A stretch of DNA of 64,000 nucleotides from Photorhabdus cinerea (GTDB lineage Bacteria > Pseudomonadota > Gammaproteobacteria > Enterobacterales > Enterobacteriaceae). The DNA lies in NCBI RefSeq assembly GCF_011189575.1, contig NZ_PUJW01000014.1:73216-137215 (forward strand), read 5' to 3'. Below are positions 33,518 to 43,489 of the stretch, in pieces (within the stretch, counting starts at the first letter, position 1; every line of letters begins with the position of its first letter). Position numbers and translations under genes: made by a program. The notes below the pieces were generated by a model. That model ran no database searches and was not told the origin of the DNA. It saw only the letters and a program-made list of their open reading frames with translations.

Positions 33518-35836
33518 TTACTTCAAGGTAAAATTAACAGAATCTATCTGCCCTCCCAAATCCAAAACACTAAGCTGATATTTTCCCGGTTGGGTCAATG
33601 TCTGTACCAGCGCCTGATTATTTTCAGTGGTCATAATCTGTTCTCCATTTAAGAACCACCATTGCTGCCCACTCCCCCCCTGAGTCGTAATACGTAAATC
33701 AAGGCTGCCAATACCGGGAAGCCGTTTCAATACATCTCCGTTATGGATACCAACGATCAACAAGGGTGCTTGATCTGATTTCAGCGGTGGGCATTGCGGA
33801 TTAACGGGTGGCAAACGTTGTGCCCGGCGTTCCTCCTCCGGCAACCATGATTCGAGAGTAATCGGCCATAAAGCAATATTTTTAGGTTGAGCATCAGGAC
33901 AATCAGGAGCGACACGCAACCCTTTTTTATCCACCCATACCTGTTCATTAATGCCCAAAATACCTTCTTGCCCCACTGCTGGCAATGTAGGAGGAACCGT
34001 ATGATCAAGTATCCAACTCAAGCGGCGTTGGCGGCAATTACTATCTCCCTGTGGCAGACTCTGCCCTCCTGGCCAGCAAATTATTGCCTGACTAACACTT
34101 GCCGGGCGTGGATCAGAAGGAATCCATTTAGCACCATTATGCATATTCGCCAACAGCAAGTTATTGATCTGAGTCATTATCGGAATCGCAGTGGCATAAC
34201 CGAATTGCCCCACAACCGGCGTTCCGTCCGGCCTGCCAACCCAAACACCTATGGTATAGCGGGCATTTAAGCCAATAGCCCAAGCATCGCGGTAGCCATA
34301 ACTGGTACCGGTTTTCCAAGCCAGTGGCACTTGTGCCGGTAATACATCATCGGGTTGTGGACGTCCTTCTCCGGCCATAATCCGCCTGACTATCCATGCT
34401 GCCCCCGGCGAGAAAAGTTGTCTGTCACGCAATTTCTGCTGCGGTGTGAATCTCAGAGGAGAAACCTTCCCCTGACGAGCAAACGCGGTGTAAGCCGCCA
34501 CCAATTGATCCATCCGGGTTGCCGTTCCACCAAGAATCAATGACAAATTAGGCTCACTACCGGGAGGAAAACGTAATACAGTTCCCACATTACGCATATT
34601 GGCGGTAAACCGCTTAGCACCATATGCTTCAAGCAGTTGTACTGCGGGTAAATTCAACGAGCGGACCAATGCATCACTGGCACTGACCGGCCCGTTAAAA
34701 CCACTGTCGAAATTTCCCGGACGGTAATAATCAAAACGGCGGGGTACATCCTGTAAAAGTGATTCCCCATGAATCAGCCCATCATCCAACGCCATGGCAT
34801 ACAAAAATGGCTTGAGGGTTGATCCCGGCGAACGCCATGAACTTATCATATCAACATGACCAAAACGGCTGTCATCCCGGAGATCCAGAGAACCAATATA
34901 AGCTTTCACAGCCATATCAGTGTGATCGACCACCAATACCCCGACTGAAGTTTTATCCGATAACTGATACTTCCAATTTACCGCCATATCCTCAAGCTGG
35001 CGTTGTAATCCCACATCAATAGTTGTTTTGATGATTTCCTGACGACGACCTTTAGCCATTCGTCTGGCAAAAAGCGGCGCAAGCTGTGGAACCTGTCGAG
35101 GTGCTAACCACAATGTTTCTTGCCGAATATCAGCCACTTTCTCAGCCGGCCAAACTTTATATTCTGCCAATCGTTGCAACACCTTATCTCGGGCAGCCTG
35201 TGCTCGTTCAGGATAACGATCTGGTCTTAAACGGCTGGGTGCCTGTGGCAATACAGCCAATAAAGCGGCTTCCCCTGAAGAGAGCTCAGATGGCGGTTTT
35301 CCCAGATAAGCCCAACTCGCAGCCCCAACTCCTTGCAACGTGCCACCAAACGGGGCACGATTCAGATACATTTCAAGAATATCATCTTTGGAGTAGTGCC
35401 ATTCAAGCTGCAAAGTACGCCAGATCTGTTTCAGCTTCCCGCCTAAAGTACGTGAATGGGGATCAATCAACCGGGCAACCTGCATTGACAACGTACTCCC
35501 CCCCGACAAAATTTTACCTGCTCGTATATCTTGCCAGGCAGCTCTGACAAGAGAAATCGGGTTAATTCCCGGATGCTGATAGAACCAGCGATCTTCATAA
35601 GTCAATAGTGCTTGAATATATTCCGGCGACACTTGATTCAGTGTTACCGGGTAGCGCCAAACCCCTTCATCATCGGCGAAACGCCAAAGCGGAGTACCAT
35701 CCTCACTTACGACAATCCGTGCCATTTTGGCTTCACGCAATGGCAAAGGCCAAACTTTATCTGCCAGCCATAAACTCGCCGGGATCAGAAACAACAACAG
35801 CACAATCAGCCAAATAAGGTGATACGTTTTCTTCAT
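33518..35836 (-). CDS. pbpC: penicillin-binding protein 1C
   Basis: Bifunctional peptidoglycan synthase anchored in the inner membrane by an N-terminal segment (about residues 7-25). The GT51 transglycosylase has LLTYEDRWFYQHPGINP and LSGGSTLSMQVARL. The transpeptidase domain has SXXK in SPGSTLKPFLYA, SLN in VRSLNLPA and KTGTSYGYRDAW. A C-terminal PBP1C-specific domain ends the protein. The ATG at 35836 is used because the codon before it is TTG. It lies downstream of yfhM, its usual partner, with which it forms a defence and repair pair for the envelope. Confidence 0.96.
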   Translation of the reverse strand: MKKTYHLIWLIVLLLFLIPASLWLADKVWPLPLREAKMARIVVSEDGTPLWRFADDEGVWRYPVTLNQVSPEYIQALLTYEDRWFYQHPGINPISLVRAAWQDIRAGKILSGGSTLSMQVARLIDPHSRTLGGKLKQIWRTLQLEWHYSKDDILEMYLNRAPFGGTLQGVGAASWAYLGKPPSELSSGEAALLAVLPQAPSRLRPDRYPERAQAARDKVLQRLAEYKVWPAEKVADIRQETLWLAPRQVPQLAPLFARRMAKGRRQEIIKTTIDVGLQRQLEDMAVNWKYQLSDKTSVGVLVVDHTDMAVKAYIGSLDLRDDSRFGHVDMISSWRSPGSTLKPFLYAMALDDGLIHGESLLQDVPRRFDYYRPGNFDSGFNGPVSASDALVRSLNLPAVQLLEAYGAKRFTANMRNVGTVLRFPPGSEPNLSLILGGTATRMDQLVAAYTAFARQGKVSPLRFTPQQKLRDRQLFSPGAAWIVRRIMAGEGRPQPDDVLPAQVPLAWKTGTSYGYRDAWAIGLNARYTIGVWVGRPDGTPVVGQFGYATAIPIMTQINNLLLANMHNGAKWIPSDPRPASVSQAIICWPGGQSLPQGDSNCRQRRLSWILDHTVPPTLPAVGQEGILGINEQVWVDKKGLRVAPDCPDAQPKNIALWPITLESWLPEEERRAQRLPPVNPQCPPLKSDQAPLLIVGIHNGDVLKRLPGIGSLDLRITTQGGSGQQWWFLNGEQIMTTENNQALVQTLTQPGKYQLSVLDLGGQIDSVNFTLK

Positions 35837-35861
35837 CAATTGGAATACCTGACAAGAAATC

Positions 35862-35887
35862 AGCCCTTACGCTTAAGCGTAAGGGCT
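35862..35887 (-). repeat. 26-nt perfect palindrome between yfhM and pbpC
   Basis: AGCCCTTACGCTT and its exact complement abut with no loop, 8 nt past the yfhM stop. It could form a strong mRNA hairpin limiting pbpC read-through. No T tail follows on the minus strand. Confidence 0.7.
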
Positions 35888-35895
35888 AGCTAGGT

Positions 35896-38800
35896 TTAGC
35901 GGACAACTTCCAGTTTTTCAGGGGTAGATCCCACTGCTCGCCAGTAAGGGACATACATAGATTCGACCTGAGGTGCCGGAATAGTGTAGACACCCGGTGT
36001 CACCGCACGGGCCAAATATAGCAATGTCACTGGCTGATATGGATCAACTGCGACTGCTGCCACATATCGATCATCACGATATTCAGTATGACGAATAGTC
36101 GCTTGTTGCATATCACCAATCAATTCCTGGAGATTAGCAGCACTATCGCTCAAACTGGCACTACTATTAGCCAGGTTCTGGTTTTCCACTTCTAAACCTG
36201 CTGGCAGTAAATCAACAACCAAAGCATCCGGTACTGATTTATCTGAGTTAACCACCAACTTCACCACCACCATTTCACCACTTCTCAGACGATCAATAGA
36301 AACCAGATTACCATTTAGATCCAGATAACTACGCTGGATATTCAGCACATTAGAGTAAGGTTTCGGTGCATACTGTGGATAACCGATTACATTCAAACGA
36401 GAATAGAGCGTACTGTCACCACGATTGCTGATATTAACCCCTTGCAGGATCTGCTCTGCATTCATCACCTGATTCCATGATCTGCTACTACTCAACGGTG
36501 GCACTTGCTGATTAATCACTGCTTCCCATGGTTGTTCCGAAGTATTGATAAAGAAACGCCCTGCCAGATAGAGTGAATTACTCTCCTGAGTTGAAAAATA
36601 GTTACGGGATGGCAACTCATCAGACAGCGCCAGCAATTTCTCATCACGATCTTTTGGCAACATATTATTTTCAGTCAACAGAGCGACAATCAGGGCGTTA
36701 TCACGGATAGCACTACCGTAATCACCCAATCCAAAATCATCATTACGGTTTTTATTGATTCCCAAACGGATCGCTTCATCTGCTCTGGTGTTATCACCCA
36801 TCAATTTCAGTGCAACTCCCAATTGTACTAATGACAAGCCGTTTCCTGCCTGATAACGACGTTCATAAACTTGTCTTAGGGCGCCTAACGGGGCTTTCTG
36901 CTGACTGGCAAGCACCAAACCAGCATAAGCCTGCGCTGAGAACCGCATGGCTTCCTGATTCTGACTGTAGCGATAGTTAATGACACTCTTATCCTGTAAA
37001 TAACGCAACAGACGGTTATTAGCAGAATTTAGTGCATCAATCGGTACGCTATAGCCTCTCTGACTTGCACGGAATAGAAAATCTGTGGCATAAGCCGTTA
37101 ACCAATATTCTTCATCACCGGCCCTATCCCACAAGGCAAATCCACCGTCGTGGCGCTGCATACTCAACAAGTGGATAATCCCCTCATCAATACTCGCCCG
37201 GCGTTTGTTGTCACTTTCCGTTTTGATACCCAGTTTTTTCAACTCTGCTTCATTTGAATAAAGTGATGGATAAAGCCCGCTGATAGTCTGCTCAAGACAG
37301 CCATACGGATAAGCGTACAGTTCACGGATATAACGTGAAATCTGTAACGGCGGGCGACTAGTCAGTAACAACTGACCTTCGAGCGTTTCTGGCGCTAAAC
37401 CCGATATTGCATCTAACGGCAACTGCCAATTTTCTCCCTGATGGATAACATCAGCAAACAACATAGTTTCTGCTGGTTGTGCCGGACGCACACCAATCTT
37501 CCAACTATTTTTATACTGTTTCAGATCTTCACTCGGCAGATTAAGACCATCGACTGTCAGGAAAATTTCCCCCTGACCAAAACCACGATCCGCTGTAACA
37601 GGAATTTCAACTGTCGTACGTTTACCTTTTTCCAAGGTTATTTCCTTATTGGCAGCACCTTCTAGTTTAATCAGACCATCAGTCGTAAAGTTTAAAGTCA
37701 GATTTTGCGTCTGTTCAGTCAAGTTAGTCAGATCCAGCGATAGCAATGAATGATCACCACCAGCCATAAAGCGCGGTAATGCCATCTGTGTAATCACCGG
37801 TGCAGCAATGGTAACTTTGCTTTCACCGTGGCCGAACTCATCCTCACTCCACGCCTGAGCCATCAGCCTCAATTCACCATTGAAATCAGGGATTGGCAAA
37901 ACGATCTGCCCTTCCCCGTTTTCATCCAATGTCACCGGCTGCGCTTGTTCAGCGATAATCTTAACTTCGGTTAATGGCTTTCTGCCACCACGGTCAAGGG
38001 CATCCTCATCACCATCACCGCCAAAACGCAGATTTGCCAGACGACCTTCACCTTCAATCAACTGACCATACACATCATATTGATCGACGCTGTAACGTTT
38101 ACGGCCAAGGAAAGCACCATAGGGATCAGGGGTTTTGAAATTAGTGATATTCAGTACGCCAGTATCAACCGCTGAAAGCAACACATTAACCTGTTTAGGC
38201 AACGATTGCCCTGGCTGTGGTGTCGCTTTTACCTTAACTGTCAGGTTCTGATTCGGACGCATTTTTGCTGGCGCAGATAACGTTAGATCCAATTTGCGGT
38301 TTTCATCTGCCAGCGGCAGATGTAACACACCAATAGCACGCTTTGGTGTCGCCTGACGGGATTTATCACCCGGACGTACAACTACGGCAGTCAGATAAAG
38401 GTCATGACGACGCCACTCTTTATTGATCGGCACTTCCACATCCAGACCTTGCTCCGGCACATTAATTTCCTGCCACCAGAGCGGACCTTCACTGGATTCC
38501 ACCAACAAATAACCTTTGCCTGCCTGTGGTGCAACCATATGCAATTTTACTTTCTCGCCCACCTGATAGGCCGGTTTATCCAATGATAATTTTACCTGAT
38601 CAGGACGAACGGCACCTGTACCACCGGTATTATCTTGCCATGAGTAACCGGCCCAGAAATTAACGCTGGTCACTAATTGATTTTCTGAATTAACCACTTC
38701 AATACGGTACGAACCCCAATCAACCGGGAAGCTGACTTTTGCCGTACCATCCTGAGCAATCTGGATATGCTCGTCTGCCATCACCAAATCTTTCTGGTCA

Positions 38801-40926
38801 TAACCTGATTGCCAACCTTCACCATCCGACCAGCGCCAATAATAATCACGACGTTCATAAACCAGACGGGCAGTCAGATCTTTCGCCGCATATTTTTTAC
38901 CATTGGCATCCGCATAGACCAATTCAAATTCAGCCAATGAATTTTCATCCACGTTATAACGGCTTTGGTCTCGGCCAGTGCGATAGTCATAAATTTGTTT
39001 CTGACCAAATAATGGACGGATACCAACCAGTTTTTCTGCTGGCCACACGGCTTGCTCAACGCGACGTGTAACCGGGCGACCACCAGACTCAAGCAAGCTT
39101 GCCTGTACAATCACTTTTACCGGTGACGTGATTGAACTCCAATTTTCCGCCTTAACATCCAGTGCAGTTTCACCATCACTATCCAGGGTAAGATCAAACT
39201 CATCTAATGTACGGCTGAGATTTTCTTCATTGATAGCACCAAATTCATAGCTAGGTAGTTTTGCTACCGCATCACGGTCCGGACGAAGAAATAATTGCCC
39301 TTGCAAGCGATTATTCGCCGCAGGTGCACCGTACAAGTAACGGCCTTTAATGGCAAAATCCACATTGTGGTTTTTCATCACCGGCTGCAATTCACGGCTA
39401 ATTTCCAGCGCCATACGCTCTGGCATAAAATCTTCTACATTAAACTTATAGTAACGAAGCTTGTTATCACCCAAATCAAAACGTAACGACCAGAGACCGG
39501 TTTCCGCCGACTGAGGAATAGTGTAGTGATACTGATACAACCCATTTTCAGGTTGCCAGACAAAACCCCGGGCTACCTGACCATCTGTTTTCAACACATC
39601 AACTTTGACTGGCTGGCTTTTAATTGCACGGCCATCACCATCACGCAACAGGCCATTTACAATCAACGTTTCACCGGGACGATAAAGATCACGAGGCCCA
39701 AAGACAAAAAACTGTTTGCTGTACCCTTGTGGACCTGCAATATCAAATTCAGACAGATCCAGCGCGGGTGACACCAAATCTATCATGCTGGTTTGCCCAT
39801 CACGAGTGGCAAGTAGCAATTTAGCTTTCGCACTTTTCTCCAGACTTGCATGTCCATCACCGTCTGTCATTGTCTTTGACAATAACTGCCCTTTATCATC
39901 CAACAGGCGTACTTCCACTCCTTTCAAGCTACTGCCTTGCTCCAGCGACTGGGTAAACACATCCATCTGATCCAGATAGCTATGCACAGAAACCCCAACG
40001 TCGCTTAACGTGAACATGGTTGCCGGATTAGTATCGGTGTATTTACCCGCCTGTTGCATAACCGCCATATAAACACCATCTTGCTGCAACGCTTTAATGT
40101 TATTTAATGGCAATAGCAATTTCTCGCGGGTATTTAGCGTTGGATTGAGATCGAAACGACCGGTATAAACCAATTCCGCATCTTTAAGAATGTCTTCAGA
40201 TTCCCAGTCATTTAGGTTATTGCGATATTGCCACTGGGCAATAAAAGAAGGTAATGCCGTATCTTTGATCCTGAAAAAATTAACATCAACGTGATTAACA
40301 TTGAGTGCTAGCACAGGTAAACCTTCTGCTACTTTACTGGGCAGCAGAGATCCCTTGCTGGCAAAACCAACAGAGGGAGAAATAGTTGCTGTTGTCAGGG
40401 TTTTCTCATAAGCCGCTTCAAGCTGACGCTCATTAATACCTTTAACCCCTTTATCTACGACCAATTGCAACTTACGGGATGGAGGCAAATGACGCAGACG
40501 AAGTTCCATCATGTTATCTGACAGTTCCCAGGCACCATCAAGTTTGCCTTCTTTTACATCGACCAAATGAACATTCTGGGCAAAATTTTGATTTGGATCT
40601 AACGGAACAGAAAATGTCACCACCATTGCGCTGGCGCCATCAAGCTGAAGCTCAGAAGCATCTAAAATTGTCACCTCTTTACCAACATAGCGTTTTGCCA
40701 ACTCAGCCAATGATGCCGCATCTTTCTGTTTTGCTAATTTTGGTGGAACATTTGATTGCGGAGATGTTTTCTCGCTTTGAATTTCTGTGGACTGCGATTG
40801 AGCGGTTTTACTATTATCAGAACTGTCAGACTGGTCACAACCAGAAAGCACCAGCAAAGAAGCCAAAATCACCGCAAAATAACGCCTTTTTCTTTCTGGC
40901 CGATGCCAGAATTGACCTTGATTCAT
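35896..40926 (-). CDS. yfhM: bacterial alpha-2-macroglobulin lipoprotein
   Basis: Large periplasmic protease-trapping lipoprotein (1676 residues). The signal and lipobox are in RRYFAVILASLLVLSGCDQS. Multiple MG-type beta domains follow. The thioester motif is intact: YPYGCLEQTISG near residue 1200, so covalent trapping should be possible. An alpha/alpha toroid of helical repeats after the thioester and a C-terminal receptor-like domain complete it. In E. coli the protein works with PBP1C, which is encoded immediately downstream here. An ERIC element lies 58 bp upstream of the start, within the probable promoter region. Confidence 0.96.
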   Translation of the reverse strand: MNQGQFWHRPERKRRYFAVILASLLVLSGCDQSDSSDNSKTAQSQSTEIQSEKTSPQSNVPPKLAKQKDAASLAELAKRYVGKEVTILDASELQLDGASAMVVTFSVPLDPNQNFAQNVHLVDVKEGKLDGAWELSDNMMELRLRHLPPSRKLQLVVDKGVKGINERQLEAAYEKTLTTATISPSVGFASKGSLLPSKVAEGLPVLALNVNHVDVNFFRIKDTALPSFIAQWQYRNNLNDWESEDILKDAELVYTGRFDLNPTLNTREKLLLPLNNIKALQQDGVYMAVMQQAGKYTDTNPATMFTLSDVGVSVHSYLDQMDVFTQSLEQGSSLKGVEVRLLDDKGQLLSKTMTDGDGHASLEKSAKAKLLLATRDGQTSMIDLVSPALDLSEFDIAGPQGYSKQFFVFGPRDLYRPGETLIVNGLLRDGDGRAIKSQPVKVDVLKTDGQVARGFVWQPENGLYQYHYTIPQSAETGLWSLRFDLGDNKLRYYKFNVEDFMPERMALEISRELQPVMKNHNVDFAIKGRYLYGAPAANNRLQGQLFLRPDRDAVAKLPSYEFGAINEENLSRTLDEFDLTLDSDGETALDVKAENWSSITSPVKVIVQASLLESGGRPVTRRVEQAVWPAEKLVGIRPLFGQKQIYDYRTGRDQSRYNVDENSLAEFELVYADANGKKYAAKDLTARLVYERRDYYWRWSDGEGWQSGYDQKDLVMADEHIQIAQDGTAKVSFPVDWGSYRIEVVNSENQLVTSVNFWAGYSWQDNTGGTGAVRPDQVKLSLDKPAYQVGEKVKLHMVAPQAGKGYLLVESSEGPLWWQEINVPEQGLDVEVPINKEWRRHDLYLTAVVVRPGDKSRQATPKRAIGVLHLPLADENRKLDLTLSAPAKMRPNQNLTVKVKATPQPGQSLPKQVNVLLSAVDTGVLNITNFKTPDPYGAFLGRKRYSVDQYDVYGQLIEGEGRLANLRFGGDGDEDALDRGGRKPLTEVKIIAEQAQPVTLDENGEGQIVLPIPDFNGELRLMAQAWSEDEFGHGESKVTIAAPVITQMALPRFMAGGDHSLLSLDLTNLTEQTQNLTLNFTTDGLIKLEGAANKEITLEKGKRTTVEIPVTADRGFGQGEIFLTVDGLNLPSEDLKQYKNSWKIGVRPAQPAETMLFADVIHQGENWQLPLDAISGLAPETLEGQLLLTSRPPLQISRYIRELYAYPYGCLEQTISGLYPSLYSNEAELKKLGIKTESDNKRRASIDEGIIHLLSMQRHDGGFALWDRAGDEEYWLTAYATDFLFRASQRGYSVPIDALNSANNRLLRYLQDKSVINYRYSQNQEAMRFSAQAYAGLVLASQQKAPLGALRQVYERRYQAGNGLSLVQLGVALKLMGDNTRADEAIRLGINKNRNDDFGLGDYGSAIRDNALIVALLTENNMLPKDRDEKLLALSDELPSRNYFSTQESNSLYLAGRFFINTSEQPWEAVINQQVPPLSSSRSWNQVMNAEQILQGVNISNRGDSTLYSRLNVIGYPQYAPKPYSNVLNIQRSYLDLNGNLVSIDRLRSGEMVVVKLVVNSDKSVPDALVVDLLPAGLEVENQNLANSSASLSDSAANLQELIGDMQQATIRHTEYRDDRYVAAVAVDPYQPVTLLYLARAVTPGVYTIPAPQVESMYVPYWRAVGSTPEKLEVVR

Positions 40927-40984
40927 GACCGTAACCCCTATCTTATCCCAACCAATCAGTAATAGGATTTAATGAATAACTTTA

Positions 40985-41111
40985 TATACCTGTTATCTTT
41001 CAAGTTGCCTCTTTGTTGGCTGCACTCACTCACCCCGGTCACAGAGTTATCTATGCTCCCGGGGATTCGCTCCCTTACCGTCGCGATCCATCTTGAAATC
41101 TATTGGGTATA
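40985..41111. repeat. ERIC element, copy 1
   Basis: A 127-bp imperfect palindrome bounded by TATACC and GGGTATA, containing the ERIC core (CACCCCGGTCACAGAGTTA and CTCCCGGGGATTCGCTCCC). It lies just upstream of yfhM. Confidence 0.92.
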
Positions 41112-41372
41112 AATCAATACATTAATTTAATGCAAACCGATTAAGTAATATTGCACTATTTGAATAGTGACAATATACAAACATTAAGTTCATATAATAA
41201 CTCTTTTTTAACGAATTAAATATCATAGAATGCGATAAATAGATTTGAATTTATAGCTTTAATCTATGATTAAGAACTCAATATAGTTCATTAATGAATA
41301 AAATTTTCCACTTCATTAATTTGGCGAAAATAACATTTATTAAGCTATATTTCTTTATAAATCATGAAAAAT
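41112..41372. other. AT-rich intergenic stretch before the octamer array
   Basis: About 260 bp of strongly AT-rich sequence with no supported gene, terminator or known site. It forms the left part of the accessory AT-rich segment running to 43489. Confidence 0.6.
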
Positions 41373-41537
41373 AAGCAAATAAGCAAATAAGCAAATAAGC
41401 AAATAAGCAAATAAGCAAATAAGCAAATAAGCAAATAAGCAAATAAGCAAATAAGCAAATAAGCAAATAAGCAAATAAGCAAATAAGCAAATAAGCAAAT
41501 AAGCAAATAAGCAAATAAGCAAATAAGCAAATAAGCA
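41373..41537. repeat. octanucleotide tandem array, 20.6 copies
   Basis: Twenty perfect copies of AAGCAAAT followed by AAGCA, with no mismatch. On the minus strand the array lies in an open frame (41345-41596, 83 codons) encoding a repeating hydrophobic LICLFAYL unit. Since an 8-mer cycles through all three frames, every minus-strand frame of the array is open, so the frame itself is weak evidence for a gene. It lies about 450 bp upstream of yfhM. Confidence 0.97.
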
Positions 41538-41887
41538 TAATTAACAATAACCAAGATTAATAAAATTAACAAGATATAATTCAATATAGAAAACATTAAT
41601 ATTAAGAATAATATACAGGTACATCATGCCACTTTATTACCAAAAGTGGCAATGATTACTTGTACAAAATTTTTGTTTTCTGAGTCTTTTTTGAGAAAAT
41701 TCCGACAAAGCCCTCTATGAGAAAAAATGCAATAATAAATGTCAATAAAATCAGCAATGGAAATATTCACTAATCGTTATTTATAGGCCAAATGGTTTAA
41801 GGAAGACAAAGACTCCAATTCTTAACGTCGGGAAAAATTGAGTAGTAACCCAATGAAAATTTTCGTTCTGAATAAATCTCATCACCA
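41538..41887. other. AT-rich intergenic stretch after the octamer array
   Basis: About 350 bp between the array and the metallo-hydrolase stop. It is AT-rich and I see no gene or clear terminator. Confidence 0.55.
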
Positions 41888-42688
41888 TTACCCTACCAAT
41901 AACACTTGTCCTGTTTTCAACCCCTTAGCATTTGGCAGCCAAAGCCTTCCCCAACTACCAGTACAATGACACCCATAGACTTCTTTTATATTTTCTTTTA
42001 TAAAAAATTCTCTAATCTTCAATAATTCGGTCGGTAATGCTCTCCTCAAATGGAATCCACCTATTACTGCGAATACTTTATCCACACCTGTAATCATTTT
42101 AGCGTGGTTAATTATTTCACAAATACCCGAATGACCACACCCAACAATAATAACAAGCCCGTGATCGCTTTTCCAAATTAAAGCACTATCATCAAATATA
42201 TAGTCATTGGACCAAGAACTTTTTTTTACTAAACCATAGGATTTTCGATGATTATTTGTTATTTCTCCTGAAAAAACAAATCGTTCACTTATCTTCATAT
42301 GCGATTTTGTCAAACGAAAAAAAACTTTCTTCTTGATTCTTTTATTAATTTTACCCGACATTTTTTTAAACTTTAAAACACTATTTTTGAACTTAACCCC
42401 ATAATATCTCTCATTTAATGCATCAGGATGACATATTAATTTAGCATTATGAGGGAAATAATTAACACCACCGATATGGTCAGAATGTCCATGAGAGATA
42501 ACAATCTTAGATATATCATCAATAGATATTCCCATCCTGTTTGCATTCTCGATATAGCTGTCATCCGGGCCGGTATCAAAGATTATCTTCTCTTCACCGT
42601 CCTCAAGTAAAAGGCTTAAACCAGGCTTAGCTATCAAATATGAATCAGATGTTTTATTTTCCAAGAGTACAGTTATTTTTAATGACAT
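41888..42688 (-). CDS. metallo-beta-lactamase-fold hydrolase, COG1237-like
   Basis: 266-residue MBL-fold protein without signal peptide. The metal motif HGHSDHIGG is at residues 66-74, preceded by the strand-loop IIFDTGPDDSYIENANRMG. Later come VGCGHSGICEIINHA, GGFHL and GCHCTGSWG, the pattern of the COG1237 group related to dihydropterin-ribofuranosylaminobenzene phosphate synthase-like hydrolases. The substrate cannot be told. Codon use is AT-rich and Lys-rich in the middle (KKMSGKINKRIKKKVFF), unlike the neighbours, suggesting acquisition. It stands alone in an AT-rich segment. Confidence 0.85.
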   Translation of the reverse strand: MSLKITVLLENKTSDSYLIAKPGLSLLLEDGEEKIIFDTGPDDSYIENANRMGISIDDISKIVISHGHSDHIGGVNYFPHNAKLICHPDALNERYYGVKFKNSVLKFKKMSGKINKRIKKKVFFRLTKSHMKISERFVFSGEITNNHRKSYGLVKKSSWSNDYIFDDSALIWKSDHGLVIIVGCGHSGICEIINHAKMITGVDKVFAVIGGFHLRRALPTELLKIREFFIKENIKEVYGCHCTGSWGRLWLPNAKGLKTGQVLLVG

Positions 42689-43408
42689 GGTATATCCATT
42701 AATTTTGTTGAAGTAACACTTCTATTAAACGATACGGGTAACAATAGCATTGATGTACATCAATAAAACAATGAAAAGCGTTTATATCGTCACATTCTTA
42801 TAAGCAGATCACAAATTATCACTTATTTGCTGCAAGTTAATTTTTCAACATAAAATGACTATCTCTCTATTATATTTATCGCCTTGAAATATTAACACGC
42901 AATTATTATCCCTTGTTGCACAACATATATTTACAAATAAAGATAAATATATTATTCCACATAAAAACTCAATGGGATATTATTGGAACTAATAAAATAG
43001 ACGCTCAAAAACAATATTAATCCATCTAATTTAAGCTCATGACTGTATAATTTTACATATTATTTAAAAGTCAGCAATAATTAATTACAATTGTTATACC
43101 ATAGGATAAAAACATAAGGAATTTGTTAGACAAAATATAACTCATAATTATGAAAACAACTTTTTAGACAATATCCATTTAATTATCGCCATATTAAATC
43201 ATCAATGCATTAATATATGAAAGTTATTAATAAAATAAACCCATTAATATCAAACTATAATTAACTCATTATTGTTTAAATCAAAAAATATATTATCTAT
43301 ATTTTAAAAAACAACATTAATTTCAATTAAAATATTAACCATATAAATATTCAAATCTATTTTTTAAATAAAATTCAATAAGAATTAGAAAATCAGTATC
43401 CGATAGTA
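42689..43408. other. very AT-rich gene-free stretch
   Basis: Over 700 bp between the metallo-hydrolase start and the GC-rich palindrome, made largely of A and T with many short TTAATA-like runs. No frame with a convincing start, ribosome site or family match is seen on either strand. It is likely regulatory or decayed DNA, and H-NS binding would be expected. Confidence 0.6.
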
Positions 43409-43483
43409 TCAAAATCGTGGCGAAGTCACGGGGGAAACCTGTCCGTTCTTTTATTTCTACCCCGCCCAACCTCGCCACTATCG
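43409..43483. repeat. GC-rich imperfect palindrome, possible miniature element
   Basis: About 75 bp with terminal inverted repeats GTGGCGAAGTCACGGGG and GTGGCGAGGTTGGGCGGGG (complement of the right end), abruptly GC-rich within AT-rich DNA, just past the sseB-like stop. It could be a MITE-like repeat or a structured transcript end. Confidence 0.5.
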
Positions 43484-43489
43484 AATTGA

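Noticed and set aside
41373..41537. Octamer array as a CRISPR
   Set aside because: The unit is 8 bp with no spacers, so it is a simple tandem repeat. No CRISPR array is seen in the window.
42689..43408. Small RNA such as RyfA between sseA and sseB
   Set aside because: The location is equivalent to that of ryfA in E. coli, but no similar sequence or stable GC-rich fold is visible in this AT-rich stretch.
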